Part shown: positions 18,760 through 30,677 of the stretch, in pieces | How positions within the stretch are numbered: the stretch's first letter is position 1 | Layout: each line of letters starts with the position of its first letter | Assembly: GCF_018446385.1 (NCBI RefSeq) | Contig: NC_056002.1 | Coordinates: forward strand, 8,752,894-8,816,893 | DNA: 64,000 bases | Direction: 5' to 3' | Source: Zingiber officinale | Lineage: Eukaryota; Streptophyta; Magnoliopsida; Zingiberales; Zingiberaceae | Position numbers and translations under genes: made by a program | The notes under the pieces: model-generated | Database searches by the model: none | The model's input: only the letters and a program-made list of their open reading frames with translations | What the model was told of the DNA's origin: nothing

Positions 18760-21564
18760 TCAACTAGCTGCTTGCTTGAAATGCCTGTCGAAAGAAGCCC
18801 TATTCGCCCATTTTAGATTTCCCCACCACTCTTTACCGCCATGGATTTCTTGCAAGCGGCATGCACTGCCTTCTCCGAAAGGCAGACTCGCGAGCTTTGG
18901 GCATCTAAATACTTGAAGAGACACCAAGTTGGGGAAAGGCAAGGTACGCTGGTAGATGCTGGTCAATTTTGGTAGATCCCTGAGGACGAACTCCTTGAGT
19001 CTGGGAAAGACTTCTCGCCCTTCTTGTTCAACATCTTCATCCTCTTCGGCGATTATTTGTTGAACTTCAGCACACCCAGAAATGTAGAGGTTCACAAGGT
19101 CAGGGAGTTGCTTGGTCCAAGTGATGCTTCTCAACTTGTCACAACCAACAATTCTCAAGAGCCTAAGGCGAGGGAAATACTCGCAAGGCTTAACTCCATT
19201 CCATGTGATATTGCTCAGTTTGCCGAGATGCAACAGATGAAGCTTTTCTAGGCCTTTGAAAGTGCATAGGCGACAAAAACCTCCATCCACATTTTCAGGC
19301 GCGCCTTTCCTGTCTTCACCAATTGTCACAACCTCTAAATCTTGGCAATTTTTTATAGTCATTTCTAAAAGTGATGTGTCTATTTTGCTTCTCGACCGGA
19401 GAGTATTAGATGGTAATCGCAGCTGGTTGAAAGAAATGTCGATCGGTGCAGTATCTGGATCGGATATATACAGATATCTGATAGGAATTGACATGTCGAA
19501 AAGCTTCTGAAAAGTTGACTGTGTTCCTACTGAAATACCAAGAGCTTTTAAGTTTATCAACTCATTCAGTTCACTGAGACTTGCTCTATCAACATCAGCT
19601 GCACCATCAGTTGCCCAGAATCGAAAAGAACTTCCATAAGCATTGAACACTCTCAAGTTATGCAAGCCTGAAAATGATTTGGCAAAAATAATCTCAAGAC
19701 TGTATGTGTTTATCAAGTAAAGATACTTGAGCCTCGTCAGAAATCGTATTTCTTGTGGCAATTTGCTGATGGGAGTCCCAGATAGATTCAGATGCTCCAA
19801 GCACAATAATTGGCCAATTCCATGAATATCTTCCACTGTTGTGTTGGACAGATCCAAGTACTGGAGACGTCCCATGCCTTTAAAAAAACCTCGTGGAAAA
19901 ACTCGCGGCAAGGAATCATTACACTGCAACATTAGCGACAACAATTCAGGGAAATCTGTTTTCTCCGGCAAGGTGTCAATGTTGTTGTGCATTAACGAAA
20001 GGCGTTCAATCGATGAGCCTTCTAAGTAGTCAGCGCGTATGTCTGTCAAACCAGTTCCAGCATCCACAGCCCAAATCTTCTCAGGATCAGATCTTGAAGA
20101 TGAAGATGAAGCTTTCTCCGTTCGAGGTGTCAATCCAACACTAGATATATGCAAGGCCAAGGCACAAATGATATCATGCACTTTTACGCGCCTCTCATCA
20201 TCCCCAGGTACCACTAAGGAAGCCTCCCTTAGTTTACCTATCAAAAAATGCCCTTTCTGATAGATTTCATTGATGTCATTATGCTCTTCCAAGAAGCCAA
20301 GACCCATCCAGGACTCTATGAGCTCTTCTTTCAGAATCGAGTGACCTCTGGGGTAAAATGAGCAACTCAAGAAGCACAGCTTGAGCTGGTCATTGGGCAA
20401 GTTGTCGTAGCTTAGCTTTAGCGTCGGAATCAAGTTTGCCTCTAATGGAACTAGGCTCTCGAGATGCATCTTGCGCATCTGCCTCACTGCGTACTGCCAC
20501 TCTTCACGAGTTGTTCTTGTTGACATGGTAGCGGCGACGACAACGAGAGCAAGGGGCAGACCATTACAATCTTCCGCCACCTGCTTCGCGAGGTCTTCGA
20601 TCTCCGGATCGTTTAGCAAGTCGCCGCTCAGGTTCTGTCGGAACAGCTCCCATGCTTTATCCGGAGTCAAACATTCCATTTTGATCTTCTTCTCCGCGCC
20701 CATTTGCGCGCAGGTAGACTCGAATCTAGAGGAAATCACGATCTTGCACTTGCTCGGCCCCGTGGGTATTCCAGCATCTGTAAGATTTATGGGATCCCAG
20801 ATGTTGTCTAGGAGCAGCAAGAACTTCTTCCTATTCAAAGACCTTTTGATCTCAATAGCCCAAGATTTACTTGTGCCATTTTGACTCAGTGGAAGTCCGA
20901 CTCTATCTGCGATCGCCTGCTGCAGTTGTTCGATCTTGAAATCCAGAGAAGCTTCGACCATAATGACTAGGTCAAAGTCGGACCTTCCCACAAACGAATT
21001 GTTGATTCTTCTGAGCAGGGTTGTTTTCCCGACACCGCCCATGCCGTGCACCCCGATAACGCATCTTTGGTCGTCGAACAGGTACTGGAAAGCGTTCTCC
21101 AACGGTGATTCAACGCCGACGTCCGGCGGCGTGGGAAGGTCGAGTGCGACTGCCGGAGCTGAGTCGTCGGTGGCCACGACGTCGAAGCTCCTCGCTTGCA
21201 TCTCAGCGGCCTCTGAAGCCTTCCGTTTTGCTTCCCGGCCAATCCTGTAGCTGGAAGAAAGGTCGTAATGGCAGGAGCAGAAACACGTAGGCTGGTTGAG
21301 GAAATCTTGCTCGATCGCGCTCACTTCGGCTTCGAGTTCTTCAACCCGGCGGAGCCAACCGAGAACCTCTTGGATGGGTGTCAGCAGCTGAGCTTTGGCG
21401 GCTGAGACTCTGTTCGCTACGTCGATGCTCTTGTCCTTGAGCCGGTTCATGGAAAGGAGCAAAGATCTGACGTTATCTCCGGCTTCGACGATGAAAGCCA
21501 GCTTGAGCGCAATCGGATCCCATAGTTTAGTGATCAAGGTCGCTGCAGGAGCGATAGGATCCAT
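18760..21564 (-). CDS. CC-NB-LRR disease resistance protein (RPS2/RPS5-like)
   Basis: A single exon reads leftwards. The ORF opens at 21588, but I prefer ATG 21564 (MDPIAPAATL), giving 934 residues. Positions below count from the 21588 Met. The coiled-coil region is about 1-170 with VLGWLRRVEELE, typical of the RPS2/RPS5 class. NB-ARC motifs in order are P-loop GMGGVGKTT (182-190), RNBS-A, kinase-2 FLLLLDNIWD (256-265), RNBS-B CKIVISSRFE, GLPLAL (343-348), RNBS-D CFLSCSFYP, and a VHDII version of the MHD motif (470-474). LRRs follow from about 520 to 900, ending in a conserved block (LPKLTSIYQRTLPFPNLVS). Such receptors sense pathogen effectors in the cytoplasm or at the plasma membrane and trigger cell death. 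All nucleotide-binding motifs look intact. The target is unknown. The 3' end is duplicated at 4-514. Confidence 0.95.
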   Translation of the reverse strand: MDPIAPAATLITKLWDPIALKLAFIVEAGDNVRSLLLSMNRLKDKSIDVANRVSAAKAQLLTPIQEVLGWLRRVEELEAEVSAIEQDFLNQPTCFCSCHYDLSSSYRIGREAKRKASEAAEMQARSFDVVATDDSAPAVALDLPTPPDVGVESPLENAFQYLFDDQRCVIGVHGMGGVGKTTLLRRINNSFVGRSDFDLVIMVEASLDFKIEQLQQAIADRVGLPLSQNGTSKSWAIEIKRSLNRKKFLLLLDNIWDPINLTDAGIPTGPSKCKIVISSRFESTCAQMGAEKKIKMECLTPDKAWELFRQNLSGDLLNDPEIEDLAKQVAEDCNGLPLALVVVAATMSTRTTREEWQYAVRQMRKMHLESLVPLEANLIPTLKLSYDNLPNDQLKLCFLSCSFYPRGHSILKEELIESWMGLGFLEEHNDINEIYQKGHFLIGKLREASLVVPGDDERRVKVHDIICALALHISSVGLTPRTEKASSSSSRSDPEKIWAVDAGTGLTDIRADYLEGSSIERLSLMHNNIDTLPEKTDFPELLSLMLQCNDSLPRVFPRGFFKGMGRLQYLDLSNTTVEDIHGIGQLLCLEHLNLSGTPISKLPQEIRFLTRLKYLYLINTYSLEIIFAKSFSGLHNLRVFNAYGSSFRFWATDGAADVDRASLSELNELINLKALGISVGTQSTFQKLFDMSIPIRYLYISDPDTAPIDISFNQLRLPSNTLRSRSKIDTSLLEMTIKNCQDLEVVTIGEDRKGAPENVDGGFCRLCTFKGLEKLHLLHLGKLSNITWNGVKPCEYFPRLRLLRIVGCDKLRSITWTKQLPDLVNLYISGCAEVQQIIAEEDEDVEQEGREVFPRLKEFVLRDLPKLTSIYQRTLPFPNLVSLQVFRCPKLASLPFGEGSACRLQEIHGGKEWWGNLKWANRASFDRHFKQAAS

Positions 21565-21588
21565 TCCCGTGGTGCGGATACAGAACAA

Positions 21589-22312
21589 TGAAGATAGCTG
21601 AATGAAGAGAAGACGATCATACCTGTCGCCCTATCGAGAGAGAATTGGGAAAATCTATCAAGAGAGAGAGAGCGCGAGAGAGTTGGGATACAATTGCTAG
21701 ATTACCAATTGTAAACTTTCTAATTATCTAACGTACCCATAAAAATATCCTTCTCTTTTCTCTTCCTCCTCTTTCTCCCCCTCCCAGTAACTCCCAGTAA
21801 CCCCTCCGATCCTTCGGCTTCCGTGCCCACGACGACGATGCCGATTGCCGAGCTCGTCGAGGCGGATCTAAAGGTTGATCCCCTTTGGTGCTCAGAGTAC
21901 GGGATATTTTTTTTGGATAATTAGAACGTTGAAAGTGACTTCTAGATGCAAATTTCTGCAGCCGCCGACGCCCTCATTCAAATGACGTTTATATCCTTTT
22001 TCTTGGGTGTATTCAACGATGGACGTTTACAATCAGATTGAGATCATTATTTGACTAATTAATTATGATTTCTTCTTCAATTCATTTTTTTTCATCTAGA
22101 TTATAATTTAGATAGAAATGGAGATGATCAGAATCCCCCACTAACCTGAATGAAAATGTGAATATGAGAAGAGGTCACAATCAATTAGGAGTGAATTATG
22201 ATTATGATCCAATCATAATTATATTATGGATCTATCTTCTAATTCAAAAATATGGATCAAAAAATCTTTACTTTATAGAGAGTCTCTTCCTATTTAATTA
22301 TCATCATATAAA
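21589..22312. other. Upstream region of NB-LRR gene
   Basis: It contains a (GA)n-rich tract (about 21660-21685) and a pyrimidine-rich leader-like stretch (21745-21790). A short open block, MPIAELVEADLKVDPLWC, starts at 21839 and runs into a T run; it could be a captured exon, but nothing more supports it. No clear TATA box was fixed. Confidence 0.45.
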
Positions 22313-23210
22313 TGGAGCCACGTTTTTTTTAAACTAAGCCCATTTAAAAGCTAAATGACTAGCTCGAGTTATTTGTGAATTATTTAATTTTATTATGAGT
22401 TGAATTTTAGGTTAAGAATTAAAGTTTGAATTGAACTCGAGCCGAGTTTGAGCTTAGGTAAAATAAATCAAACTCAAATTTTTTATTATTCAGCTTGACT
22501 CGGTTTGATTACAATCTTCATTAGAGAATGATAATTTTGTTATAATGGGTAGGGATCAATGGGTGTATACTCTAGGAAAAAACTCTTACAATCTTCTAAT
22601 TATTCGGCGGTCGATTATAAATTGATCCCATAATTTACTTATGTTTAGCTGATATGAATGTGATCATCTTTCTTACTGCAACAAGTAGTCTCGAGATCAT
22701 TAAAATAGACAAGAAAAGATATAAATTGACACTCGTAATGTCAAGGAATCATACACAAAAGAAATCTATAGTTTTTTTTTTTTTTTTGACAAATTTTTCT
22801 CATTCTCTTTAATTTTTTTTCAAGCCAGCGCACCGCAAAGTCCATGCCTCATGCGGACATTACTTCTTTCCTTAATTTTTTCTTCTGTTTAAACAGTCGC
22901 AATGACTGACTCACATAGTTGACTTGACTAAGAAAAGTTTTTTTTAATATTTTTTTTAAGTGACATTTTTAGAAAGCGAGTTCAATACCACACTAATATA
23001 AAAAAGATGTCTCTCAATAACTCCTTTATAAATCACACACTTTTACCTTATATATAATTAAAAACTGTCACATCAAATCACACATCCTTCTACTACAATT
23101 AAAAAAATCTCTCCCCTATCAAATTTAAATTTAAAAAAAAACTATTTTAATTAAAAATTAAAAAAAAAGAAAAAAAAGCAAGGAGCAACTCCCTCCGGTT
23201 TAGAGAACCG
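22313..23210. repeat. Left arm of long inverted repeat
   Basis: The reverse complement aligns with 36150-37391 along most of its length. Anchors are ATGGAGCCACGTTTT at the outer end, TGTCAATTTATA, AATGTCCGCATG, AAAAGTGTGTGATTTATAAA and GTGGTATTGAACTCGCT. Identity is about 75-85% by eye. The arms enclose the MULE transposase remnant, so they may be its terminal repeats. Confidence 0.8.
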
Positions 23211-23339
23211 TTTCCTACCGAAGATGAGGGAGCTTCCTCCCCTATATCACATCGACATTTAGAGCTTCTAACATCGGATGCTCTTAGATTTCTTGTATAT
23301 CTAGAAGGAGAGCTGTTCTCCCCTATATGACACACTCCC

Positions 23340-23900
23340 CCTCACCTCACCTCTCACTCTCTCCCTTTCAAATGATGATTCTATCCTCTTATTTTTATAT
23401 ATTTTTTTAAAATTTTATTTATTTTTCATTTAATTTTATTTTTTTAATTAATTTTGTTTAAAAATAACTCTAATACTTATATATTTCTAATTCTATTTAG
23501 TTTTATTTTTTAATTAATTCAATTTATTATTTTTTTATCAATATGATATTTTTTTACAATTTTACTTAATTTTTATTTAGTTTTATTTTTTAATCAATTT
23601 TATTTATTATTTTTTAATCAATACTTTATTTTTATAATTTTATATAAATTTTATTTAATTTTATTTTTTAATCAATTTTGTTTATTATTTTTTATCAATA
23701 CTTTATTTTTTTAATTTTATATAAATTTTATTTAATTTTATTTTTTAATCAATTTTGTTTATTATTTTTTATCAATACTTTATTTTTTTAATTTTATATA
23801 AATTTTATTTAGTTTTATTTTTTTAATTAATTTTATTTATTATTTTTTTCATAATACCTGTATTTTTTTCAATTTATTATTTTTGTAAGTTTTATTTTTT
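23340..23900. repeat. AT-rich tandem repeat, about 77 bp
   Basis: Four to five copies of a T-rich unit with TTTTAATCAATTTTGTTTATT and TATCAATACTTTA. A similar sequence on the other strand lies at about 32620-32900, near the inner side of the opposite arm. Confidence 0.75.
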
Positions 23901-24248
23901 GTTAATGAATTCTTTTTATCAATTTTTTATCAGTTTTATTTTTTTTGAATTTTTTTATATGTTTATAATCTTTTGTATATTTTTAGTTATAAATTTTAGG
24001 AGTTATTATTTGTAAAAATTTTAAAAAGTCTAAAAATATGAATCAAAATAAAGATTATATATTTAAAATTAACAAAAATACTAACAATTAATAGTGAACA
24101 CATTCATAACTTATGAATAAATATATTTTTTTCAAATGAAGAGTACATATAATAATACAAAAAAAACACAAAAATATATAAAAATAGAAATTTTAATCAA
24201 TATTACTTCCAAATTCTGCTTCCGACACGTTTGGTGGTGGTGTACCTA
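23901..24248. other. AT-rich DNA, no gene seen
   Basis: Low-complexity sequence between the tandem repeat and the transposase remnant. Nothing is supported in it. Confidence 0.5.
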
Positions 24249-26350
24249 TTACTTTATACCATAAATGAACACATGTCCCATAACGAGTGATCCATCCTTT
24301 AGTTTCATACGATGAATGTTGTCACCACCATGTTGGAATGGGTGGTACAAGTAATAAGGATGTAAGAAAACTTGTACGAAGTGATTGCCAAAATGAGCAA
24401 TAGATATTTCTCGATGCTCTTGGTTTGGAACTAGAGGAGTTCTTAATGGCAAGTGAGTAAAACAACTCCCAACATTCTCATCAAATGTATACAGTACAAG
24501 ATTGTATCTTGATGCGATGACAATTCCCAAAGGCATAGAATCTATCCAATAAATTTTTGGTGCCCATGGCTCGAACCAATTCAATGAGAATAATAGATTG
24601 GTTATCAAATTTCGATTTAGATAAAGTTGATCATATAGATCCTTATTTTGTTGAATCTCTTCTATAAGCTCGAATCATACTTGAAATCAACCTTCTTCAC
24701 TATACCAATTAGTGCAGCTATTGTCCTGAATCCACAATGACCATCAAGTTGAACATCAACAGCGTGAGAAATATAACGCTGCAGAGGCACAAATAATTTC
24801 TCAATATAAGTATCATGAATGGGTGGAACTGGAGAGTGATAATGGGTCGTTTGAGTATTGTGAATCTTCGACCCCCTTCCACGTCTTCCTAATCCTCTCC
24901 CTCGAGATGTTGCAGTCGGTTGAGAGACCCTAGATCCTGAAGTTGATGCATCTGCAAAAGAATGTATGTGATGTCCACTTTGCTCATCTCTACCTGTAGG
25001 TCGATCTCTATGTTTTGTGTTGTATGAAGGAGCTCGAACTGTACTTTGAAATGAATCTATCATATCGAAAAACTTGTCTATCATATGCTCTCGCATATGT
25101 AGATTCATCTTATCTAATATCTCAACAACGTGGGATGTCATGTTAGGTTGTGGTCACTTGTCATTAAACTTATGTACATGCATCAACAATCTCCTCCAAT
25201 GAGCATTGATACTTGTGAAGCGGAATTGGAATGGAAAAGTAACGATAATGTGCAAGATCATGCTCACATGACAATCCATATATAATTTTGATAGAACAGT
25301 TGCATCTATCGACTAGCTAGTGAGATGTTTCCTCAATGCATTTTAGCTGACCAGAAATCAACTTCATTGCCTCTAATAAAATCCGACACCTTATTTGACT
25401 GAAAATATCATCATGTTAATGTTGATGGCGTGGAATGTTGAGAGATCTCTTAAATGACTTCTTAATATCCCCAAATTGAATTCTCAACATCTTGTGTATT
25501 TTTTCAAAAGATGTCTATAGGGATGACATAGTATCTCCCAAATATAACTTTAGTCTCGTATGTATAGACTATGCCCTGTAATAAAAAAAATGCATTCTAT
25601 TTTAATACTGAAAAGAATTGAAATAGTACAATAATGAACAAAATTTAAATAACAAAGTTATAAAATAACTATACTTTTGATTTGAATTGCTCCCAATGTG
25701 TATACATATATCAACGTAACTCATGCTGAAACAAACTGCTCTTTGTAAGGGTGTAATCATGTATCTCAAAGGTAATTTAGAACACCCTCGAATTGTTGAT
25801 ACTCCTTGCGCATGACATCCTATTTCTGCTGGTAAAGTCATTGTGTCGATGAATTAATGAGTGAGTGTCATGATGCATAAAAAAGTTGCCACTCCAAACC
25901 AAGCATAGGGGTGTATTTTTTCATTACGCACTGATTTATGTACCAAATACAAAGGATATGACGTGCATTGGGAAAACATATTTCAATGACATTAATAAGT
26001 GTTAAATCCCGATCTGAAACAAACACCAATGGCAACGATGCATTCTTTTCAACCATCCACTTCTTAAGGTACCTAATGTCCATGTCAGTTGCTTTGTCTT
26101 CTCATTATTAAGATATGCGAACATAAGTAAGTTCACATTGTGGATGTGTTACCCACAACCTCCAATAGTTGTATCCGATACTCATTGGTCTTGTATATAG
26201 CATGAATGATCAACATAGATGAAAATTTGACAGATAGCTTTAGACTTTTTGGATGAACCCAAAGAATATCTGTAATTTCGTTGGTATTTGAATTTGTACG
26301 GTAATTATAAAGGTATTCTTTCTTGATTAATTGGTCCAAGACATACTGAA
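24249..26350 (-). pseudogene. MULE (Mutator-like) transposase with SWIM and OTU-like domains, broken
   Basis: Fragments in order on the minus strand resemble FAR1/MULE transposases. At 26339-26133 lies part of the core. At 26083-25868, LVFVSDRDLTLINVIEICFP and ARHILCIWYINQCV hold a catalytic Asp block. Near 25330-25250, CNCSIKIIYGLSCEH is a SWIM zinc finger. At 25141-24662 comes a basic, Ser/Arg-rich linker and then DGHCGFRTIAALIG, the Cys box of an OTU-type cysteine protease fold. At 24608-24249, ASRYNLVLYTFDE and GNHFVQVFL fit the later part of that fold, including the His. Stops and frameshifts separate the blocks, and the N-terminus is cut off by the LTR at 26510. It is inactive. MULE-OTU proteins are known in plants, often under misleading names. 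Confidence 0.78.
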
Positions 26351-26509
26351 TAGAATTTAGGTCGCCCCGTTTTGTGGATTTATTTGTGAAAATTGCATTG
26401 TAAATGAAAACTTAGACACCTAACTTAAAAACTTAAATTTCGTTAACTTTAACTTTAAACTTAATTATGTAATTAATAAGTAGAACTTAAAAACTTAAAT
26501 TTCGTTAAC

Positions 26510-27471
26510 TGCAGCGATCGACGGGCTGACCGGACGCTTGGCGAGAAGTCCAGTTAGGTCGAAGGGCTGACCAGATAGTTGGCACGAAGTCCAAGCGGGT
26601 CGACGGGCTGACCAGACGCTTGGCATGAAGTCCAGCTAGGTCGACGGGCTGACCGGATAGCTGGCACAAAGTCCAGATGAGTCGAAGGGCTGACTGAACG
26701 TCTGGCAGGTAAGTAAAGGTAAGTCACTGGAGGAGAGTGACTGTGAGGACGCATCCCAGTTAAGGGACAGTAGGCCTCGGTCCAGTTTAGGTCCATTTTG
26801 GATCCCTAAATTGAGACCCTGATTAGGTTCTGGTCTCCGGAAGACAGGACCTAACTCATAAATCTATATAAAATGTCTATACATATATTTTTCTAACTCT
26901 ATTTTGTAGATACAAATGTAGAGCTTCAAATTCTGCACGCGTAGCAACTGACAGAGCTTGATTCCGAGTTCGGAGTCAAAAGTTATGACCTTCGGAAGAT
27001 GACTGTGTCAAACAAGTAGTTGGAGACGACTCGGATCAGCCAGATTCGAACTCTCCTCATCTGATCCGAATTTTTGGGATCTGATAAGCTCTGGAGACCC
27101 CTCCAAAGGGCTATAAAAGGAGGGGGTGAGCAAGCTTCAAGGATACAACTCTCAGAACGAAGAATCTGCTTCCTTGTACTCCTGCTGCACTACGATCTCT
27201 GACAAGCTTTTTCTTTCTGTTCTAAGTCTTTTTATTGTCGGTAATTTTTCCTTATTAGCAATATTGTACTTAACTTGTAATCTATATTTCGAATTGCTAG
27301 TGAATTGCCTAACGAAAGTACTCACGGAGTACGAGCCTTCGAGTAGGAGTCGTCACAGGCTCCGAACGAAGTAAATCCACTGTGTTCAATTTTCTTTTTC
27401 CGCTGCGTTTATACTCGTTGTTTTTCGAATCGATACTCACCCCCCTTCTATCGACGTTTCACGATCCAACA
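26510..27471 (+). mobile_element. Copia-type LTR, plus strand
   Basis: It starts TGCAGCGATCG and ends CGATCCAACA. A promoter-like GGCTATAAAAGGAGG lies near 27110. Flanks GTTAAC and GTTAC suggest a diverged target duplication. No primer site follows, so it is a solo LTR or a broken element. It abuts the LTR that starts at 27472. The left boundary is approximate. Confidence 0.6.
26519..26705. repeat. 41-bp tandem repeat in LTR
   Basis: About 4.5 copies of a unit with GTCGACGGGCTGACC and CTTGGCATGAAGTCCAG. It sits at the 5' (U3) end of the LTR. Confidence 0.88.
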
Positions 27472-28340
27472 GTTACAACCAAGAGGGTTGTTAATACAGG
27501 GCAGTAAGAAAAGCGCAGTAGAAGATCTCCTTTGCTGAAGGCAGAAAAGCCTTTTACACACTTTAAAACGCTCACTAGTTGCTAGAAAAGATTACAGAAT
27601 TGATTGCTTGAGTTGTTGTTTCTTTCCTAGCTCCAGGGGCCTTTATATAGCTCCTGGAAAGTCTATCCCGAGGGTCCAAGGCGTCTCCAACAAGGTTCAA
27701 GGTGCCTCCAATGAGAGAGGGGATAAAACTTTATCCAAACAGCTCAACGTTCATTTCTGCCGGGTCCGAGGCGCCTTCAACAGGGTTGAAGGCGCCCTCA
27801 AGCTGGAGGCACCTCGATCAGGCTTAGAGGCGCCTCCAAGTTGGCTGGCAGCATTTTCCAGCTTGAATGCTTCTTCGCTTCGTCTTCCGAAGTCTCGTTC
27901 TTTTGGGTGATTCCGGCCAACCGAAATAGGGCTCACCCGAACCCAATTTCCGGCCTTCTCCTCGAGCAGGCTTCCGTCCGGCTTCTCGTCTCTCGAACGT
28001 CGCGCACGTCCTTCTCATCCACCGGAGTACTCTTCCGCAGCTCTCTCGTCCTTCGGACGCACCGAGCCCGTCGGCTCCCTTTCCGTGTCGTCTTTCTCGC
28101 TAGCTGGGTCTTCCGCTCGACTTCCTACGCTCCTAAGTTCCTGCACACTCAGACACAGGGATCAAACACAAAACAGGATCTAACCAACTTGGTTGATCAC
28201 ATCAAAACAGCCACGGGGACCAACAATCTCCCCCTTTTTGATGTGCATCAACCCAAGTTCAAGTTAGAGTTAAAATAGACAGAAAAGTAATTTTTAAAAG
28301 AAAATTACTAAACTAACATGTTAAGCATCAGTTTGCAATA

Positions 28341-29601
28341 TGTTGTATCAAAAGCGCTAGAGGGGGGGGGGGGGGGGGGAAATAGCGCTCGTGGCTTATT
28401 CGTTTCAGATTCGTAAAACTCGACGAGTAAAGCAGCGGAATTAAAAACAACACACGCGAACACAAGTGATTTACTTGGTTCGGAGCCTTGAGTGACTCCT
28501 ACTCCAAGGCTCACGCTTGTTGAGCGTTTACGTTGGGCAACAACTATATTCACGATAAGTATTACAAATTAAGTACAATTATAAACTGAATTAAACTTTA
28601 TACTGACAACAATAAAGTCGAAACTGAAGCTCCGGGTCGTCGGGATGTCGTTGCAGCACTTCGGGATCGTTTCGTTGGCAGCACGTTGAAGAAGAGAAGC
28701 TTGAAATTCGTTGATCAAAGGTGTTGCTCGAAACCCCCTTTTAAACAGTGCTCAAGGCGCCTTAAAGCCCATCCAAGGTGCCTTAAACTAGCCGAGTCAG
28801 CCGCGTGGATCACATCGAGCCAGGTCGCACCTTATCTGCTTCAAGGCGCCTTCATTGCTCTCCAAGGCGCCTTCAGCCACCAGTCCAAGGCGCCTTGAGC
28901 TTCCTCCAAGGCGCCTCCAAGCTTGCTTCGCAGCCAGCTCCAGCTTGCACCCGAGGCGCCTCCAAGCTCCATGGAGGCACCTCGGACACTGTTCATCCGA
29001 GGCTAAGTTGTGCTTCTTTGGTCCTACAAAAAGTGTTAGTCCCAAACACATACCTTGTAAAATAAAGTTAGCACAAAACAACATTATAGATATGATAATA
29101 GAATATGATGACAGTCTCCAGACTGTCCGGGTCTGACTTCAGATTTCTGACCGGAAACCCTAGGTCGACCCGACGCCTACTGTTCCCTCTACAGGGAACG
29201 CGTCCTCACCTACTCCGCTCAGGAGATTTACCTGTTGCCAGTGCGATCATCCAGATCGACTGGACTTTTGCTCAGCGTTCGAAGCTTCCGGACTTTCTGC
29301 TGGACTTCCGCTTCCCGGCTGGTCCAGTCTTCCACCTGGTTCGCGACACCTGGACTTTCCACCTAGGGTTACCCCCCTAGGACTTTTACCTGAAGCTCTC
29401 GACCCGCCAAGACTTTCCGCATAGGGTTACCACCCCCTAGGGTTTTTCACCTTCCTAACCGCAGCTAGGACTTTTGCCTAAGTACACTTAGGACTTTTCT
29501 GCAAACTTGTTCAATATATTAGAAACCAAAACATCTTAACTTTGAACCCTTTGACATAATCAAAACATAGGTTCGATCGTCGGATGCTTCCTACACCAAC
29601 A
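28341..29601 (-). mobile_element. Solo LTR with perfect CAATA target duplication
   Basis: Minus-strand ends are TGTTGGTGTAGG and TTTGATACAACA. The flanks are CAATA on both sides (28336-28340 and 29602-29606). It is 1261 bp with no interior, so it is the product of recombination between two LTRs. It contains an 18-base G run (28362-28379) near its end and several GGCGCC-containing modules (about 28755-28975). Confidence 0.92.
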
Positions 29602-30206
29602 CAATAAATAAAATTGCAACTACTAAATTAAGAGTTTACCAGAATTTTTAAAAATATTTTTAAAAAATTCTCTCCTCCTAAAGTTGTACTTCTCTCTCCC
29701 CCTTTGATCACAGCAAAAACGGGGTAACAGAAAAAAAATGTCTAAGTAAACTGAATTTATAGAATTTTCAAAAATTAAAAAAAAAAATTAAGTAAAATGA
29801 ATTTTTTGGAAAGAAAAAAAATTCTAAGTAAAATTTCTAAGTGACAAAAGCATTCTATAATGATTTGTTTGAATTTTTCAAAATAATTTCTAAGTAAAGT
29901 AAAAAAAATGACTTTTAGAATTTTAAAAAATTCTAAATAAACTTTTAAGAGATATTTTTCTAGATAATTAAAAAAATGAATTTCTAAGGAAATGTTTAAA
30001 AACTTTTCAAAGTATTATTTAATTCTAATTTTAATACTTTTATCAGAAAGTTAATTAAACATTTTTATTTCGATATTTCGGCTTCCAGGTCGTGGCGAGG
30101 CACTAGGCCTTCTTAGTTATTGGAGCAACAACTACTTCCTTGGACAAAGCTTCCATAAAGAAATTCAAAGTTTAATTTTCTCACGGTAAGCTTTTAATTA
30201 AATAAA

Positions 30207-30485
30207 TTAATTTAGCACAGATTTCGGAACCCAATAGAGGTTCCTTCCTACAGGGTTATTCAAAAATTTAGGAGGTACATAGTTCTTGGGCACTCTTCTA
30301 AGTTGACCCTGATGATTTCTAATGTACCAATTCAATTTTCCATAAATTCTAACTTTTGATTTTGGAAATCTATTTAAGCATGCATCAGTTTTTAAATTCT
30401 TAATTTCTAATTTTAGATTATCATTTTCTGATTTTAGATTATCGTACATCTCAAGTGGACATGTTTTTGCTAATTTCAATTTCAA
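30207..30485 (-). pseudogene. Interior fragment of Copia-type element
   Basis: 93-codon frame with Lys/Asn/Leu-rich repeats (NLKLEIKNLK) and then RVPKNYVPPKFLNNPVGRN. This linker-like segment lies after gag; it resembles in composition the C-terminal part of the frame at 6829-7395. No known domain. Confidence 0.4.
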
Positions 30486-30677
30486 TTCAGTATTTTCTTT
30501 TTATGATTTGAATAGGACTTTAGAAAGAGACTTAATAAAGCGAAAAGACTAAGTCAGGGTTAGATTGCGTACCTGACTTACCCGACTCGGTGACGCTGCC
30601 CCTTCATCGTCGCTTTCTGCTGATGATGTTCCTCCCCCTTCATCTATGTTCATCTCTGAGCTTGACTCTTCTTCTAT

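Noticed and set aside
18760-21588. Start of the NB-LRR at 21588
   Set aside because: The first eight codons (MFCIRTTG) do not look like this family, while MDPIAPAATL at 21564 does; I kept the later start.
27841-28278. 145-codon plus-strand frame
   Set aside because: It lies antisense within a Copia-type LTR and its polypurine tract; a related frame appears in the sister LTR only because of shared sequence.
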